Counted from the first letter of the stretch, positions 23,836 through 36,742 are shown. The stretch is DNA of 64,000 nt from Bryoerythrophyllum caledonicum (GCA_963971425.1 OZ020523.1:12272867-12336866), one strand, 5' to 3'. A program made the numbers and translations. The notes: generated by a model from the sequence alone, not told the origin.

Positions 23836-24262
23836 AGTGGTTGGTATTTTAAAAATAACTCCATATCAAGAAATTCCACGATATCAAAATTTGTGGTCAT
23901 GTTCAAGTTTTCATGCAATTGAAGATTCCTACTTTGTTTGTACGGCTATTGCTAAATCCAAATCATTATTGGTTCAAAGGTGTTGGAGAGCTTGTGACTT
24001 TGGTTTAGCATCTAGGGATCCCTTGATGCATGTCGTCAACAATTTCTACAATAAGGTTGTCATTTGTATCATGTTAGACTAATCCTTGTTGTTTAGTTTT
24101 GTTTGCAAACAAATGTAGAGTATGAATTGCTAAATGTATTGCAATCTATCCAAAAAAATAAATTAAGTCAACTTTTAGTAAGTGAAGGATCTCTATAGGT
24201 ATTTGAAGTCTTTCATAAGATTATTGTGATAAGATGTATATGTTTAATGCATAATTATTATG

Positions 24263-24310
24263 ATGAGATTATTGTGATAAAATTATTGTGATAAAATTAT
24301 TGTGATTGAA
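24263..24310. repeat. 14-bp tandem repeat AAAATTATTGTGAT
   Basis: Three to four head-to-tail units in an AT-rich spacer. The rest of 23,845-24,340 shows no gene; a 113-codon ORF at 23,741-24,082 begins in the transposon end and is not convincing. Confidence 0.7.
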
Positions 24311-24345
24311 TTATGTCCATGTTTAAGAATTTGTAAAAAATATAA

Positions 24346-25293
24346 TTGACCTCTACAGGCCCAAGGCATTTTCACACCAAAAACACTTCAAAATTGCTCG
24401 TCCTAGTGCAATGAGTAATGAGGTATAAAAACAATTTATTTGTATATCTAATCGCAGGATCTAAACTAAGACTTATTTGTTAACGTCCTCACAAAATTTC
24501 ATAAACTTTGACTGCACGGATTGCAAGATTATTGTGTTTGAAGTAGAGAAACTTGTTCTTTTTCTTCCCTGCATTGAGTGGATCAGCAGACTTTGACTTC
24601 ACTTGGTGTCAAATTTTTGCACTATACAAGGTGTGAAAACATTACCATCATATTAATCATGATGTTGATTCCTTGAACACCAAGTTTTAGAGGTAGAGAA
24701 GGGATGTAGCATATTTAGAACAAATGTGCAAGGAGTGGAGGTTCAAAAATTGCCGATTCACGTTTTATTTATTTGTAAACTAAAAGTGTTTTAGAACGAT
24801 AATCCGAATGGTCAATAAAGAGGTTTACACCACATCTTGTAGTAGAAAAAATAAAATGTAAGAAATATGAAGATCTCGTAGTTTTATGTGGAAAAGAAGA
24901 AGTTTTTTTGGTACCTTGTCCAACAAAGTGTGACAATGTGCAAAAACGTTTAACTTAGATTATTTTGCTATTTTCTACTAAGACTTGTGGTTTTTCTTGA
25001 CAATATGAAAGGAATAATAATATTTGCTAGTATTGAAAATCTCACATTCAATAGATTGCCCTATTAAAGATTTTGGAGTTGCCTGTCGTGCCCGGTCTCC
25101 CCATTTGAAATTCAAAACCCTATAACTTTTTAATAAATTGTCGAATTTAGAAAAAATTGGACTCTAACAAAGCTTTTAGCAATGTCCATCTACAATAGAA
25201 ATTACAGGAAGGAATGTTCTGAATTGACACCATAGGAACCTGCCCAAACCTTCAAGAGTCCATCGAGGGGACTCTTGGGCCCTTAAGGGTTAA
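24346..25293. mobile_element. TTAA-family element
   Basis: About 950 bp, very similar to 1-816 over its right two thirds. The right end GGGCCCTTAAGGGTTAA closes at 25,293. The left end (TTGACCTCTACAGG) is worn. No coding. Confidence 0.6.
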
Positions 25294-27207
25294 ACAAAAA
25301 TCTTAAGGATAGGATATCTTTTGTTGTCAAAAAAAATGTATCATTATTAAATGAACTGCACTCTTAATTTACAAATAAATTTTTAAAAGAGAAGCATAAA
25401 GATGTATATGTTTGGTACATATAAATGAATAGCATGATAAAGTCCAAAAATAATAATTTTACAACTGATGTTAAATCACTCATGAATAATTTTGAACATG
25501 CATTATAAAATTAAATTAAATAACCACCATCTATTCAAGAAGTTGATTATGCTTTAGAATTGATTATTGATGCATCTCCAAATAGAACGCCCTGTCAACA
25601 TTTTTAGCTCAAAATATTGAGGTAAGAATCAATGAAATAATATATTGAATAATTAATCTCTTGAAATGCACTTGTCTTCTTTATATGAAAAAAAGACTAA
25701 AAAAGGATGCCTTCTCTAATGATAAAAGGACCAAATAAATAAATAAAAGAAAATTGAGTGTTCTTTGCCTAATATCAATGATTTATAATTAATTTGTAAA
25801 GAAAAAAAAATGAATGTCAAGGTTAGCTATCATTATTCATATTTTCTTTTCATTAATATGATTCACTTTTATTAATCTAGTTAGTTTTAGCTTCTATACT
25901 CTCTTTTCATGACATTGCTTATCCATAAGAACATGAAAGATGAGTAGAATGAGGGTTAATAGTCTTACCCAATCACCAGACTCTAAATATCTTTTTAACT
26001 TCAACTTCCACCAAAATTAGACTTTCAACTAGCATGGTCTAACTCCATCTTACACCAACTTATGGCCATCAAATAAGCCCACCATCATTTCACTTCATTT
26101 ACTACAATAATTTCCTAAAAAGCATTGGACCCATGTTATAGTTTTATTGATATTACAACTGGACCCCTCATTGTCCCCAATGGACCAATGACAATCTCTA
26201 GTTAAGTAAACGTATGCCCGTTATTTACTTTAGATACCCAGGTTGCCTAGGTATATAAAGTCAAAAGTATTAAAGTAAATGCCATGTGTCGATTTTCCAA
26301 AGGAGGGGTAACACCCGGGTATTGCCGGTTCCCACCATCGGGTATACCCCTTCCTCTATTATCATATGGAGAGATTTAACCATTTTTGTTACTTGGTAAA
26401 CCCAAAAATGTTGCATGTGCCTTGCCCCCAATTTATTTTTCTTCATGCTCTTGCAATAAGTGAGAACTTCAACCGTGGTATACAATTCACTTTGATGACT
26501 ACACCACTTTATATGTTTTGAAATAATAATAAAATTACACCTTTGGGTGATTAAAAATAACTAACATGCTGTAATATGAAATTGATACTGAAAGAGAATC
26601 CCTTGCAAAGAAGAGACATGATTATGTCCACATACAATTAAAAGAAGATTCTTCTATCACTTTTCCAAGAATGTAACCATAGGATCTTCTATACTTGTAT
26701 GAGATAATAGAGTTTTCCTGAAAGTACTCACGGTTTAAACCCTGATTGTCACCCCAAAACGCTAATAGGGGTTTTACACCTAAAAGTCCACTTGTTTTTT
26801 TTAGAAACATGGTGGTTTGGTTAACTTTGGGGTTTATTCCATGAATTATGGTCCTTTGTCAGCCAACCAACATGCTACAAGGTTAATCATCTAGGCACAG
26901 TCACCGTCCAAACAAAGATGCAAGGTAGCATTCGTGACTTCAAATTACTAATCTGGTTACATTAGCTTGTTCCATGCACATGGCCCATAAAATATGGAGG
27001 GTGAGAACTTTCACCCTACAAATATTGCCGTATTTAAATCTCACCCTGCTTTGATGAATAGAGAAAGACACAAGGTCCTTAAAGGATGTTGCACCGGGTC
27101 TTTTTGGCTGACACAAGGTAGCCATCCTTTAAAACTTAGACTTTCAGGAAAACTCTAATGTGGCAAAGAATTAATGAATTTTGACCGTACACTTGGTCCT
27201 GTAGGGG
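25294..27207. other. AT-rich region, no gene recognised
   Basis: No protein-like ORF. 26,190-26,350 matches 42,400-42,560 in reverse complement (AAAGTAAATGCCAT... and ...TTACTTTAGATAC), so it is part of a dispersed element. A 17-bp inverted pair AGAGTTTTCCTGAAAGT (26,709) / ACTTTCAGGAAAACTCT (27,140) brackets about 430 bp. A TTAA-family tip (GGTCCTGTAGGGGTTAA) ends at 27,211. Confidence 0.4.
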
Positions 27208-27322
27208 TTAAACTTCATCTAGTTCGGGGTGATTTCTTTTCACATCCCCTTCACACCAACCATCACACAAAGAACCGAAAAATTACAACAGTGCAAAAAC
27301 AACTTCAATGAACGTCACTGTA

Positions 27323-27601
27323 GCCCAGGGTGAATTGACCCCCTTGTTGGTACTCACCCGAGGGGGCCACGAGGTGGTGGGGCCAAACCTGGCCCCTATT
27401 TTGTTTTTGGATGGGGACCTACTTATAGAAAGACAAGGTCCACGAGGTAAACAACAACTGTAGGCCCCAAATTTATCAAAAAAATCCAAAAACAAACCTC
27501 TTGACCCCCCAAAATAAGAAGGCCAGAAAAATGACCCCATGCAATTAAGACGGGGCCCACCTCCGGTAAGTACCATCGAGGGGGTCAATTCGCCCTGGGC
27601 C
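27323..27601. mobile_element. Mutator-type MITE, 279 bp, copy C
   Basis: The terminal inverted repeat of about 40 bp shares CCCAGGG.GAATTGACCCCCT and GGTACT.ACC.GAGG at both ends. The flanks GTCACTGTA (27,314) and GTGACTGTA (27,602) match 8 of 9. The interior matches copies A and B. Confidence 0.75.
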
Positions 27602-27610
27602 GTGACTGTA

Positions 27611-29002
27611 ACGGTAGAGGTTCTATGAATTTAAAAGGAAATTAAACTAAAATAAACGATGATAAAAGGCTGGAATATATCTTTAGGAAATTGTTTCAAA
27701 TACCCCATGGAGAAGTCATAATGAAAGCCAGGTGTTGATACCTCAGAATTCAGTGGTGTCCAGTAAGGACGCAGAAAGAAATCTGGTCAGAAAAGCATTG
27801 ATACTTCCAGCCTTGCCCGCAAATAGTCCCTGCCACAGGGCCAACCTACTGTAATGCCAACGCATGTCAAGCCTGAAGTACTCTCGAGTGCTCCTGATCA
27901 CTCCACTGGAACCCAAAGTGCGAACATTTTAAGCTTTAGATCGATTCTACTCCCACATTATTTGCTAACACCTATCTATGCAATGGTCTCAGTAAATACT
28001 GGCCTGAAGGAAACATACCTTTTTGCTCGTGCACAAACAGCCAGTTCCGCTATCACTTTCGAAAGTGCTACCGCAGGCACGCAAGGCAAGTGATTGGGTC
28101 GTTTACTTATCAGGTGGCCTTGTCCTCAAAATAAAGACTGGGTTTGCAAACACACTATATAGTTTACTGTTGTCCTGAAAGTAAAACGCTGTTCCAAGAC
28201 CCAGGAAGGGTCATTAAATCTACAGTGATAGCGACATGAAGCCTTGTTATGCTTCGGACACATCAAGTGAGGAATAGTTTCAGAGTTATTGTGCGAAAGG
28301 AAAGGTTAGATTCGATTTTCTTTGAAAGTAAGGGAGTGTGCCCTAAAGGGCCCCACGATGGCATGCAACTAGATCTAAAGGTTTTCAGATATGATTGGCG
28401 GAATAAGAGGGGAGAGCTCTATGATTGCTACGAGTATCTTCGAGCCTCATAGTACGCGATGTAAGATTAATTTGACTAATCTCAATCTATCAGCAAATTT
28501 ACGTTGGACTTCCTGCAAGTAACATGACGCTAGACTGGATTCATAGGTAGATTCTGCACGATGATATTTCATGTCTTTGTAAGAGTTTACCTTCGCAAAA
28601 TGCTCGACGTGAGCCTGGAATGCCCTAAAGAAATTTCGCTCAAGGTCACCAGCTTCTCCACAGCTTCTGGTACAGTACTTGATCACGCTTTTGACTCTCT
28701 CCGAAGCCGTGAGCTGTGAGGGTGAGGAGTACAAGCAAGGATGACAGAAATGACATTTCACCCTTCTCAAAGACACGCCAAAATCTCAGTTGGCAGTCAG
28801 TATTTATACATGCCAACAACGAACAGTTTTGAACATCTGAACGAAATTTCAGTGTTGCAGTAACCCATGTAAGAAGTGTCGGTTAGTTTCCAAGGTCGGC
28901 CAGGATGATAACATATCTGCAAATCGGGTGAAAATTTGTAATTTATCAAACTTACATCACCTCTGACTTCGATAACTGTCGACTTAGCCTCGTTCACACC
29001 CA
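27611..29002. other. Unassigned region downstream of enoyl-CoA hydratase
   Basis: Base composition is less AT-rich than the repeats around it. A 109-codon minus ORF (28,447-28,776) and a 67-codon plus ORF (28,249-28,452) are the longest frames. Neither shows a recognisable domain, signal or repeat. Part may be 3' UTR of the hydratase gene or an unrecognised small gene. Confidence 0.35.
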
Positions 29003-30330
29003 CTAAAGCTTAGACTTAGGTTTGGACTGCTTGGAAGATCGTCCAGAGATAAATTCCTGCATTGCAGCAAATTCCTCTGGCTTCATGTTGGAGTAGTACT
29101 CATGTCCACGTTCCTGCATGACGACATCTCGTGTTTAAGGACGAATCAAGCAGAGGGGTACAAGTTAAGAATTGACAAATCATCAACACCAGTACACGGT
29201 ATGTCAGGTTAACCGTCTGCTGGATTACACAGAGAAATGGATTCTACGTCAGAAATACAAATGAAATAGCAGAAGACGTCAGGTAGAACTACAATGTTGT
29301 GAAAATATACCTGCTCGAGTTTCAATGCCTCTCCCAAAGGAAGTTTACAACCATCGTTGATGACCGCCTTGTATTTCAACACAAGGCCCTCCTGATTCTT
29401 GAGAATAGCCTCCGCAATGCCTCTGGATGCTCCTAAAAGTTCTGAAGGAGGAACCACACGATTCACCAGACCCCATTTCTCTGCTGTTTGTGCATCCAAA
29501 GGTGCAGCAGTCAACGAGACTTCCCGTGCCCTGTAGGGCCCTATAGCGCGTTGCAATCTCTGTGACAATCCCCACGATGGAAAAATTCCAAATCTGCAAA
29601 GGACAGCATTCATCAGGTGAGCAATTGAAGCATTTCGGTAGTTCATTTCACTCCAAAAGCATCAAGGCTCAGCTTGCTTGATATCCTTGAAAGATTCTTA
29701 CATTTGCCAGCAAATCCGAATATGTAAACCAAAACTCCCAGGAGTTTATTTTAGCACTTACTTGGCGTGAGTATCGATGAATTTTGCAGCGGTGCTGGCC
29801 ACTAAAATGTCACACCCCAGCGCAATCTCGAAGCCAGCTGTGATGCAATGACCATTAATTGCGCCGATTATTGGCTTCCGACACTTTTGCATTTGTACCA
29901 AAGTGTCGGTCGCCTCGGTCTTCACATCGCCCTTGAACACATCTGCCGCTGCAGTCAGATCCTGCAATTTAGAAGGATAGAAGTCAGCAACCAACTTGCT
30001 TTCTTTACAAAAACATTCTGCAACTGCTGTGTCTTTCTAGCATCCATTTTTTGTGTTTCAAATGTTTCCATTGCAAAGACGAAAGGACATATCATCAGTG
30101 TGAGGGAATTGTTAAAAAATTACCACTCCAGCGGAGAAAGCTCTCCCAGCACCCGTGAGAATTATAACTCTGACATCCGGATCCTCATCCAGTCGAGTGA
30201 AAGTGAAGGCCAGCTTCACAAGCATGGCACGAGTGAGGGCATTGAGTGCTTGCGGTCTGTTAAGAGTAATGGTTGCGATTCCATTACTGGATTTCTCCAC
30301 CAAGATTAGCTTCTCCTTGTCGCTAGCCAT
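29003..30330 (-). CDS. ECHIA: Peroxisomal enoyl-CoA hydratase (ECHIA type)
   Basis: Four exons, all with GT-AG borders and consistent phase: 30,330-30,124; 29,961-29,762; 29,593-29,311; 29,113-29,003. The product has 266 residues, the length of Arabidopsis ECHIA. It adds water across 2-trans-enoyl-CoA in peroxisomal beta-oxidation. The crotonase fold is clear: NRPQALNALTRAM near residue 25, the first oxyanion-hole loop GRAFSAGVDL (about 62-71), the second INGHCITAGFE (about 100-110), then FGIFPSWGLSQ. The Glu in AGFE is the usual acidic catalytic position. The second family Glu appears to be missing, as it is in ECHIA relatives as I recall them. The last residues SKL form a peroxisomal targeting signal type 1. 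The first ATG after an upstream spliced leader is taken as start because it matches the family N-terminus. Confidence 0.93.
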
Positions 30331-32210
30331 GATAAAGACCCCTGCAAGATCTGTAAAGCTGCATCAAAATAGTTAGAAAGTAACTCTAAATAACAACCTA
30401 AGAATCTGGAGATGGTGTCTGAGTAGACATTTAGCATCATCTGAGTGAGATGATTGTGATTACCATCTGCTACTTTACACTTGAGGCCCAGGACTCAATC
30501 CAAAAGATCAAAGCATCGCATGGCACATATGTGCAGCAATCAAACATTCCTTTTTCCCCTCTCCCTAATATCGTGCTTGAAAGATCTTACATAAACAGGT
30601 CGGCGGTGCCTGCTTAGACTTAAGAAAAAACTTTTAAGATACAAACAGTTGAACGACGGATACTAAATCCAAACATTTCCAACATGCCAAACATTTCCAA
30701 CAAAAAAACACCAGATCTTTACATAATTCTATCCAGTTCACCGAACTCTCTAATGCTCCTGAACCACACTCAGGAATTAATTCCCAAATTGTGCTTATCG
30801 CAAACAGAATCTTACTCACTAAACCAGTTAAGAACCTCCACTCACATCCAAAATCGTCCACAACCACTCTCACGTCCAAAGCCCTACAAGCTCACCGGTT
30901 GGCCCACACCATACGATGTCAAGAAGAAAACAAAATAATCCATGTCGTAAACAGAAAAATTGCGCAAAAGCAACGGGTGAAGAATTTGAACACGACAAAG
31001 AAAGACATGAGATTTAAAATCCCGAGCCTTGAAGCAGCAAAGCGAGGACCTGAGAATATCCAAAAAGTTGAAACAAAAAGAAGTCCAAGCAAGCATTCCA
31101 CCAAAGCGATCTTCACGCGACATCCTGCTCCCAGGTGATCAATTTTTCCAAGTTTGATGCGCCGAGTGAGGCACAAATATATGATGTATCACAACTAAAG
31201 AAGATTTGGAGACTGTGGCAAGGAAGTGAGCAGAGCACAAATAGAAACTGACGCATCACACTGAATTAGAACATGAAATCGAAATCCCGAGCTTACTTGC
31301 ACTTTGGAACAGCTAAGCGAGAACCTAACAACGTCCGAAACACCAGAAACAAGCCTTGTACTAAAACGATCTCCAGATGCTGTATTCCTGGATGATCAAC
31401 CCTCCAAATATTCTCAAATATCAAATCACAAATGAAAGCGACAAAAAAACAATTGTAGCGCGAAACAAGCAAAGCAAAAACAAACTTATTTCTAAAGCGA
31501 TCCCAACATCAACTCCCAAAATGCTCAATATTTTCAAATTTCCTTCAAAATGAAACTCAAATGATAGAGCCAAGCACTACCGAAGCGGGGAATTGAAACG
31601 TATAACAAGAATTTAAGTCAAGTAAGTGATTGATTCCTACCTACAACCTACAAAGCAAGAACGATTCAGAAGCAGGAAATGAAGCAATCGCTTCATCCGG
31701 AATTACTTACATTGTCCCAAACCGCGAAACAGCAGAAACAACGCAAGTCTTACACTGAAATGATCTCCACATCCTCTCTTCCAAATGATCAACGTCTCCA
31801 ATTTTTTTTAAAAACCGAACCAGGAAATTAACGCGAATTCAACCAAGAGTTCTACCAACAAAATACTAGCGAGTGCGAATCTTCTCCACATAACCTAGTC
31901 CCTGATGATCAAATTCACTCCAATCCAAGCCATGGAAGGACGAGAAAACGCTACCGAAGAAAAAAATGAAGCGCAAACAAAGCAAACTTACCAAAGCAGA
32001 AACAGCCGAAGCGCGTAGCGATCTCCTCCCCGACGATCACTGTCTTCCAAAGCACACAAATCAATGAGAAATCCAAGCAAAGAAGAGAAATAAAGCCTCT
32101 CGCAAGCAAGAGCGTGTGTGATTTGTGCCTTCCACCTACAAAAGTGAAGGTGAAGCGCACTTGGAAGAGATGAACACAAATGCGTTTCATCAAAAAAACG
32201 TACATTTGGA
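30331..32210 (-). promoter_or_regulatory. Upstream region with repeated exon-like modules
   Basis: On the minus strand this holds about six related modules, each with a TGATCAT/TGATCG-like start, a GATGTGGAGATCG-like block, TTGTTTCTG..GTTTCG, and in the better copies a donor site GTAAGT or GTAAGC (exon ends at 31,992, 31,711 and 31,297). Blocks at 31,000-31,140 and 31,270-31,400 are clearly paralogous (CTCGGGATTT...). They look like duplicated 5' UTR exons or alternative first exons of the hydratase gene. No long ORF is supported. Confidence 0.5.
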
Positions 32211-32528
32211 ATTTGAAAATCTAGGAGTAAAGGGTTGACGGTTTTCGGTTTTCGGATACCTGAATGTGTCGGATTTGGGGTTTCTGTGGGGTGCGTTGAT
32301 TCCCAAAGGCGGCACTTAAGGTATCTACGAATGGGTTATGTTTTAGGCGATTCAATCTACGGATTATGGATTTTGCACCGCAGCCGCACCGCCCGCGCCT
32401 CATCCTTTGTGGAATCTGCGAGCTGTGATGATTTTGTCGTTGCTTGTGAAATCTTCAAGTGGCGAAGATTCAGAATGTTGACTGGGTTTGAAGTGAGGGG
32501 TGTTTCAACTCCATGTTCAATGAGCCAA
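32211..32528. other. Probable promoter region of the hydratase gene
   Basis: Higher GC than its surroundings, with small ORFs only (for example 32,235-32,549 plus). It lies just upstream of the module array, so it may contain the transcription start. No motif is decisive. Confidence 0.3.
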
Positions 32529-33450
32529 TTAACTCCTAAATTTCTTTGACAATTTCACACCAAAAACACTTCAAAATTGCTTGTTTTAGTGCAATGAGTG
32601 AGGACGAAACAAAAAGCTTTTACTTCTAGTTTTAACGGTAGGAACTCAATTAAGACTTATTGAGTAACTTACATTAAAAAAATTCATTAAGTTTGACCGC
32701 ACGGATTGTAATATTATAGTGTTTGAAGTAGAGAAAAGGGTCCATTTTCTTCCCTTCACTTCATGGATTAGCACACTTTGACTTCACTTGGTGTCAAATT
32801 TTTGCACTTCACAAGGTCTAAATCCATTTCCATCATGTTAAGCATGATATTAGTTCCTTGTACTCCAATTTTTAAGAGGTAGAAAAAGGGTGTGGAAGGA
32901 GTGGAGGTTCAAAAATTGTCAATTTGTGTTATATTTTTTTGTGAACTTTGTATGTTTTAGAATGAGAATTCAAATGGTCAATAAGAAGGTTTACACCACG
33001 TAATGTTGCAGAAAAAATAAAAAGTAAAAAATATGATGATCTCAAAGATTTATGTGAAAAAGAAGCGGTTTTTTTGGTACCTTGCCCAACAATGTGTGAA
33101 AATGTTTGACTTGGATTTATATGCTTATTTCACTAAAGACAAGAGATTTTTTTGACATTTTGAAAGGAATAAATATTACTTGCAAGTATTGAAAATCTCA
33201 CATTCAATAAAGTGTCCTAGCAAAAGTTTTAAAGTTGCCTGACGTGCCCGCTCTCCCCATTTGAACTTCAAAACCCTATAACTTTTTCATTAAATGTCAT
33301 ATTTAGGAAAAAATTGGACTCACACAAAGCTTTTAGTAATGTCCTTCTATATTAAAAATATCAAAGAAAATTGTTCTGAAATTACACCATAGGAACCTGT
33401 CCTAACCTTCTAGAGTCCCTTGAGGGGATTCTTGGAAATTTAGGGGTTAG
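32529..33450. mobile_element. TTAA-family element
   Basis: It starts TTAACTCCTAAATTTC and ends AAATTTAGGGGTTAG. About 920 bp, closely similar to 4,871-5,840 throughout. No coding. Confidence 0.65.
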
Positions 33451-35186
33451 ATGTTTAAAATTCATATAACTTAGCTTCGAAATGGCCATGCATTTACATA
33501 AATTTTCATGTTTTCTTACTTCTCAACGGACACTTTTTATCCATTTTATTTTTTGAAATTTGTTTATCTTAACTTATATGTAGAGGTGGGTAGCATTTTT
33601 TAATATTAAAATCATTAAATATAAAGTCTTGCACTAGAAGCTTTCATTTCAGTGCAAGAATTTGAGGATTAATGGACTCCCAGGCTTTACATATGGTTCA
33701 AAGCCCCTTATCCTATCATTGCTTACATATTAGTATTTTTTCTTTTTGAGAATTATGGTCTTAAAGGCAATTATTTTTTTACTAAGTTGTGGATTGGACA
33801 ATATTTAAGAATCAAGATTTTTGAGAGCTTGGTGTTTATACTCCTCACAATATATAAGAAGGAAGATTTTTGGATTATAAACGATTGGACGTGCCGTGAA
33901 TACCTTGTCATATATTTATTTAAAAGTTGACTTATGGATAACTATAAATCTTGGAGTTGTGTTGAATAAAAAAAAAGATGAAAAAATTGGCCATACAGAA
34001 GGCTTTCAGGCTATAAACGATTTGTGATAATTTACAAGCATTTTTTTAATTTTTAATTTGTCCATTACTACATCAAAAATTTGGAATACAAATAAGTGAC
34101 AAGGTCTAAAAGGTTACATGTTTAGGTCTAATGTAGTCAAAATCCAACGTTGGAAGAAGTCAAAGTTTGTTGATCATCTCTAAGCCATCATCATTTGAAC
34201 AATTTTTTGGAAAATGATTACTACTTTAAAATTGAGATTATGACTTTTTATTGAATGAAAATTGTATTCTATGAAGAAATTACAATCTGAAAAAAAATCA
34301 ACCATTAAAAAATGATAATGGGGTTAAAAGGGTGTAGAAAAAATTTAGCATCAACATGTGGTCAAATTCATTATGAAACGCGCTTTGAGAATCCTAACAA
34401 CAAAGTAACAGAGCAAACTCAAAGAGCCTTGTATCATGTTAAACCCTTAAACAACGGAGCCTATGACCGTGTCTTAAATCTAAATTTTAAATTTCCAATC
34501 TACTGTAAGTTACATATAGTTTATGCTAAAAAAAATTAGCATAAATTGTATCTAAGTTTCTCATCAAATGTAAGTGAATTTTTTATTTTTTATTTTTTTT
34601 AGAGATGAGATCACATGTCTCAATTAGGTTACACAAATCAGAGATTTTTTGGTGAAAATTTGATCTTATTGCAATTTTCATAAGAGAAAGTGAAGAAAAT
34701 TCATATTACATACAATTTATGCTAAAAAATTCTGAAATTTTACCAAAGGTGGACAATATAGTGCCAAAACTTGTGGTGTAAATGAATGTTCCATGTTCAA
34801 CTAAAATTACAACCACGGTTATAGGTCCATGCTCAAATTGTTCAAATTTATGAATTTTTCTAATTTTCAAAATGGTATGGAAACCAGACATCATAGCTTC
34901 ATTTCACTAGTGGGACTCAAATTCAAAAAATATTGTTTTGATGGATTGTATTCAGATCTAGAGCTAAAGCTAGAAGTTTCTCAAATTCATCGTTTTGAGA
35001 TCCGTATCACAAACATTTTCTTCATTAGATAAAACATGATCACCTCAATGAGGCCAATTTCATCATCATCTAACACTTATACTTTCAATGAACTCTCCCC
35101 AAAAAAATTGGATGAAAAAAGGTTGCTTAAATTGATTATCATCCAACAATGTCATTCAAGAAGCCAATTTCTCGTTGCTCCAGCGT
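33451..35186. other. AT-rich region, no gene seen
   Basis: ORFs at 34,312-34,539 and 34,829-35,032 are short and lack recognisable features. No repeat structure is obvious apart from homopolymer tracts. Confidence 0.4.
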
Positions 35187-36127
35187 TTAACCCCTAAAGG
35201 ACCAAGTGTCAAAAATGGGCTTTTTGAAAGTTTGGTCACGTTCGTATGGTGTCAATTTCCAACATTCCTCTTTGAAATTTTTACTAATGAAAGTCATTAT
35301 CAAGACCTTGGTGGGAAAACATTTTTTTCCTAATTTGGACACTTGATGAAAAAGTTATAGGGTTTTGAATTTCAAACGGGGAGAACGGGCACCTAGGCAC
35401 CTCTAAAAACTTTTGCTAGGACACTCTAATGAATGTGAGATTTACACTACTCGCAAGTAATATTGTTTCCATTCATATTGTTAGAAAAAGTTCTTCTCTT
35501 TAGTGAAAAACAACATACCAACCCAAGTCAAACATTTTCACACATTGTCACTCATTGTTGGGCAAGGTACCAAAAAACGTCTTCTTTTCCACATAAAACC
35601 TAGATATCTTTATATATTTCACTTTTTATTTTTTCCACAACAATATGTGGTGTAAACCTTCTTATTGACCTTTCGGATTACCAATCTAAAACATATTAAG
35701 CTCACAAAAAATTAAAGTGTGGATTTGAACCTCTATTCCTTCCATAGTTGTTTTGAATATGCTACACCCGTCCTTTACCTCTACAAATTGGAGTATAAGG
35801 AACTAACATCATGCTAAACAAGATGGTAATGGTTTTAGACCTTTTGTAGTGCAAAAATTTGAGATCAAGTGAAGTCAAAGTCTGTTGATCCATTGAACGC
35901 AGGGAAGAAAATGAACCATTTGCTTGACTTCAAACACTATAATCTTTCAATTAGTGCAGTCAAAATTTATGAAATTTTGTTAATATATTACATAATAAGT
36001 TTTTATTAAGACCTTAAGGTCAGAACTAGAAATCAAAGTTTTTGTTTCCTTCTTTGTTCATTGCACTAGAATCCAACAATTTTGAAGTGTTTTGGGTGTA
36101 AAACCGTCACAATACCTTAGGAATTAA
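35187..36127. mobile_element. TTAA-family element, type with AAAGGACCAAG end
   Basis: The left end is TTAACCCCTAAAGGACC; the right end is CTTAGGAATTAA. The interior is the reverse complement of the blocks seen at 1-816 and 24,346-25,293 in its left half. About 940 bp, non-coding. Confidence 0.6.
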
Positions 36128-36335
36128 GGGTTAAGAAGCAAATTCTAATAGTTCTTAAAGTAAAGCAAACTTTAGGTCTCCTGATAACAAAGCCCTTGGC
36201 AAATGTGCAATAATGTATACTATGGAAAGGTAATATAACATAATACTTTCTTCTGAGAACTATGCTACACTGATTTTGATGTTTAGTGTCATCTACCTAT
36301 ATAATAGGCGACAGTCTGTCTGTCCGCCGCTCCCT

Positions 36336-36418
36336 AATCCTAACCCTAACCCTAAAACCCTAAAACCCTTAAACCCCTAAAAACTCTAAAAACTCTAAAA
36401 CCCTAAATCCTACACCTA
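36336..36418 (+). repeat. Telomere-like CCCTAA(A) short repeat
   Basis: Degenerate CCTAACCCTAA / CCCTAAAA units over about 80 bp, like plant telomeric CCCTAAA. It is interstitial, between a Helitron-like end and a helicase fragment, so it is not a chromosome end. Confidence 0.65.
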
Positions 36419-36433
36419 AGATTTCCCCGAAAC

Positions 36434-36742
36434 ATGCGTGTTGTTGTTGGTGAACACCGTGTTGATTTGGGCAACCGTACATTTCCAGAGTGGTTCCTAG
36501 CGCTGAGAGAGGACATGCTGGAGAAGGTGAAGGATGACATGATCAGGTGTCCACGGGCGATGATTGTCGGCAATCACACCTTGAACGGCTTGATCAATGC
36601 CATATATGGAGGCATTGTTGACGTCGAAGCAAATGCACGCGAGTACTTCAGCGGTTGTGCCATCCTTGCCGCACGGAATGACAACGTTTCGCGGATCAAC
36701 GCACGACATTCCAAGGGATGCAAATTGCAATCTGAAATATAA
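36434..36742 (+). pseudogene. Helitron Pif1-like helicase fragment
   Basis: A 102-codon frame with the block LGNRTFPEWFL near the start and INAIYGG......REYFSGCAILAARNDNVSRIN, which matches the segment before the C-terminal helicase motifs in Helitron Rep-helicases (YF..RAIL.P.N..V..IN). Walker motifs and the Rep domain are absent, so it is a fragment. Confidence 0.7.

Noticed and set aside
23741-24082. 113-codon plus ORF spanning the MULE right end
   Set aside because: It starts inside the terminal repeat and continues into flanking DNA, so it is accidental.
28447-28776. Candidate 109-residue protein on the minus strand
   Set aside because: No recognisable domain, no conserved context and Cys residues without a pattern. 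Left as unassigned and not called as a gene.
36336-36418. Telomere end or subtelomere
   Set aside because: Only about 80 bp of degenerate CCCTAA units, interstitial and inside a Helitron-like fragment.
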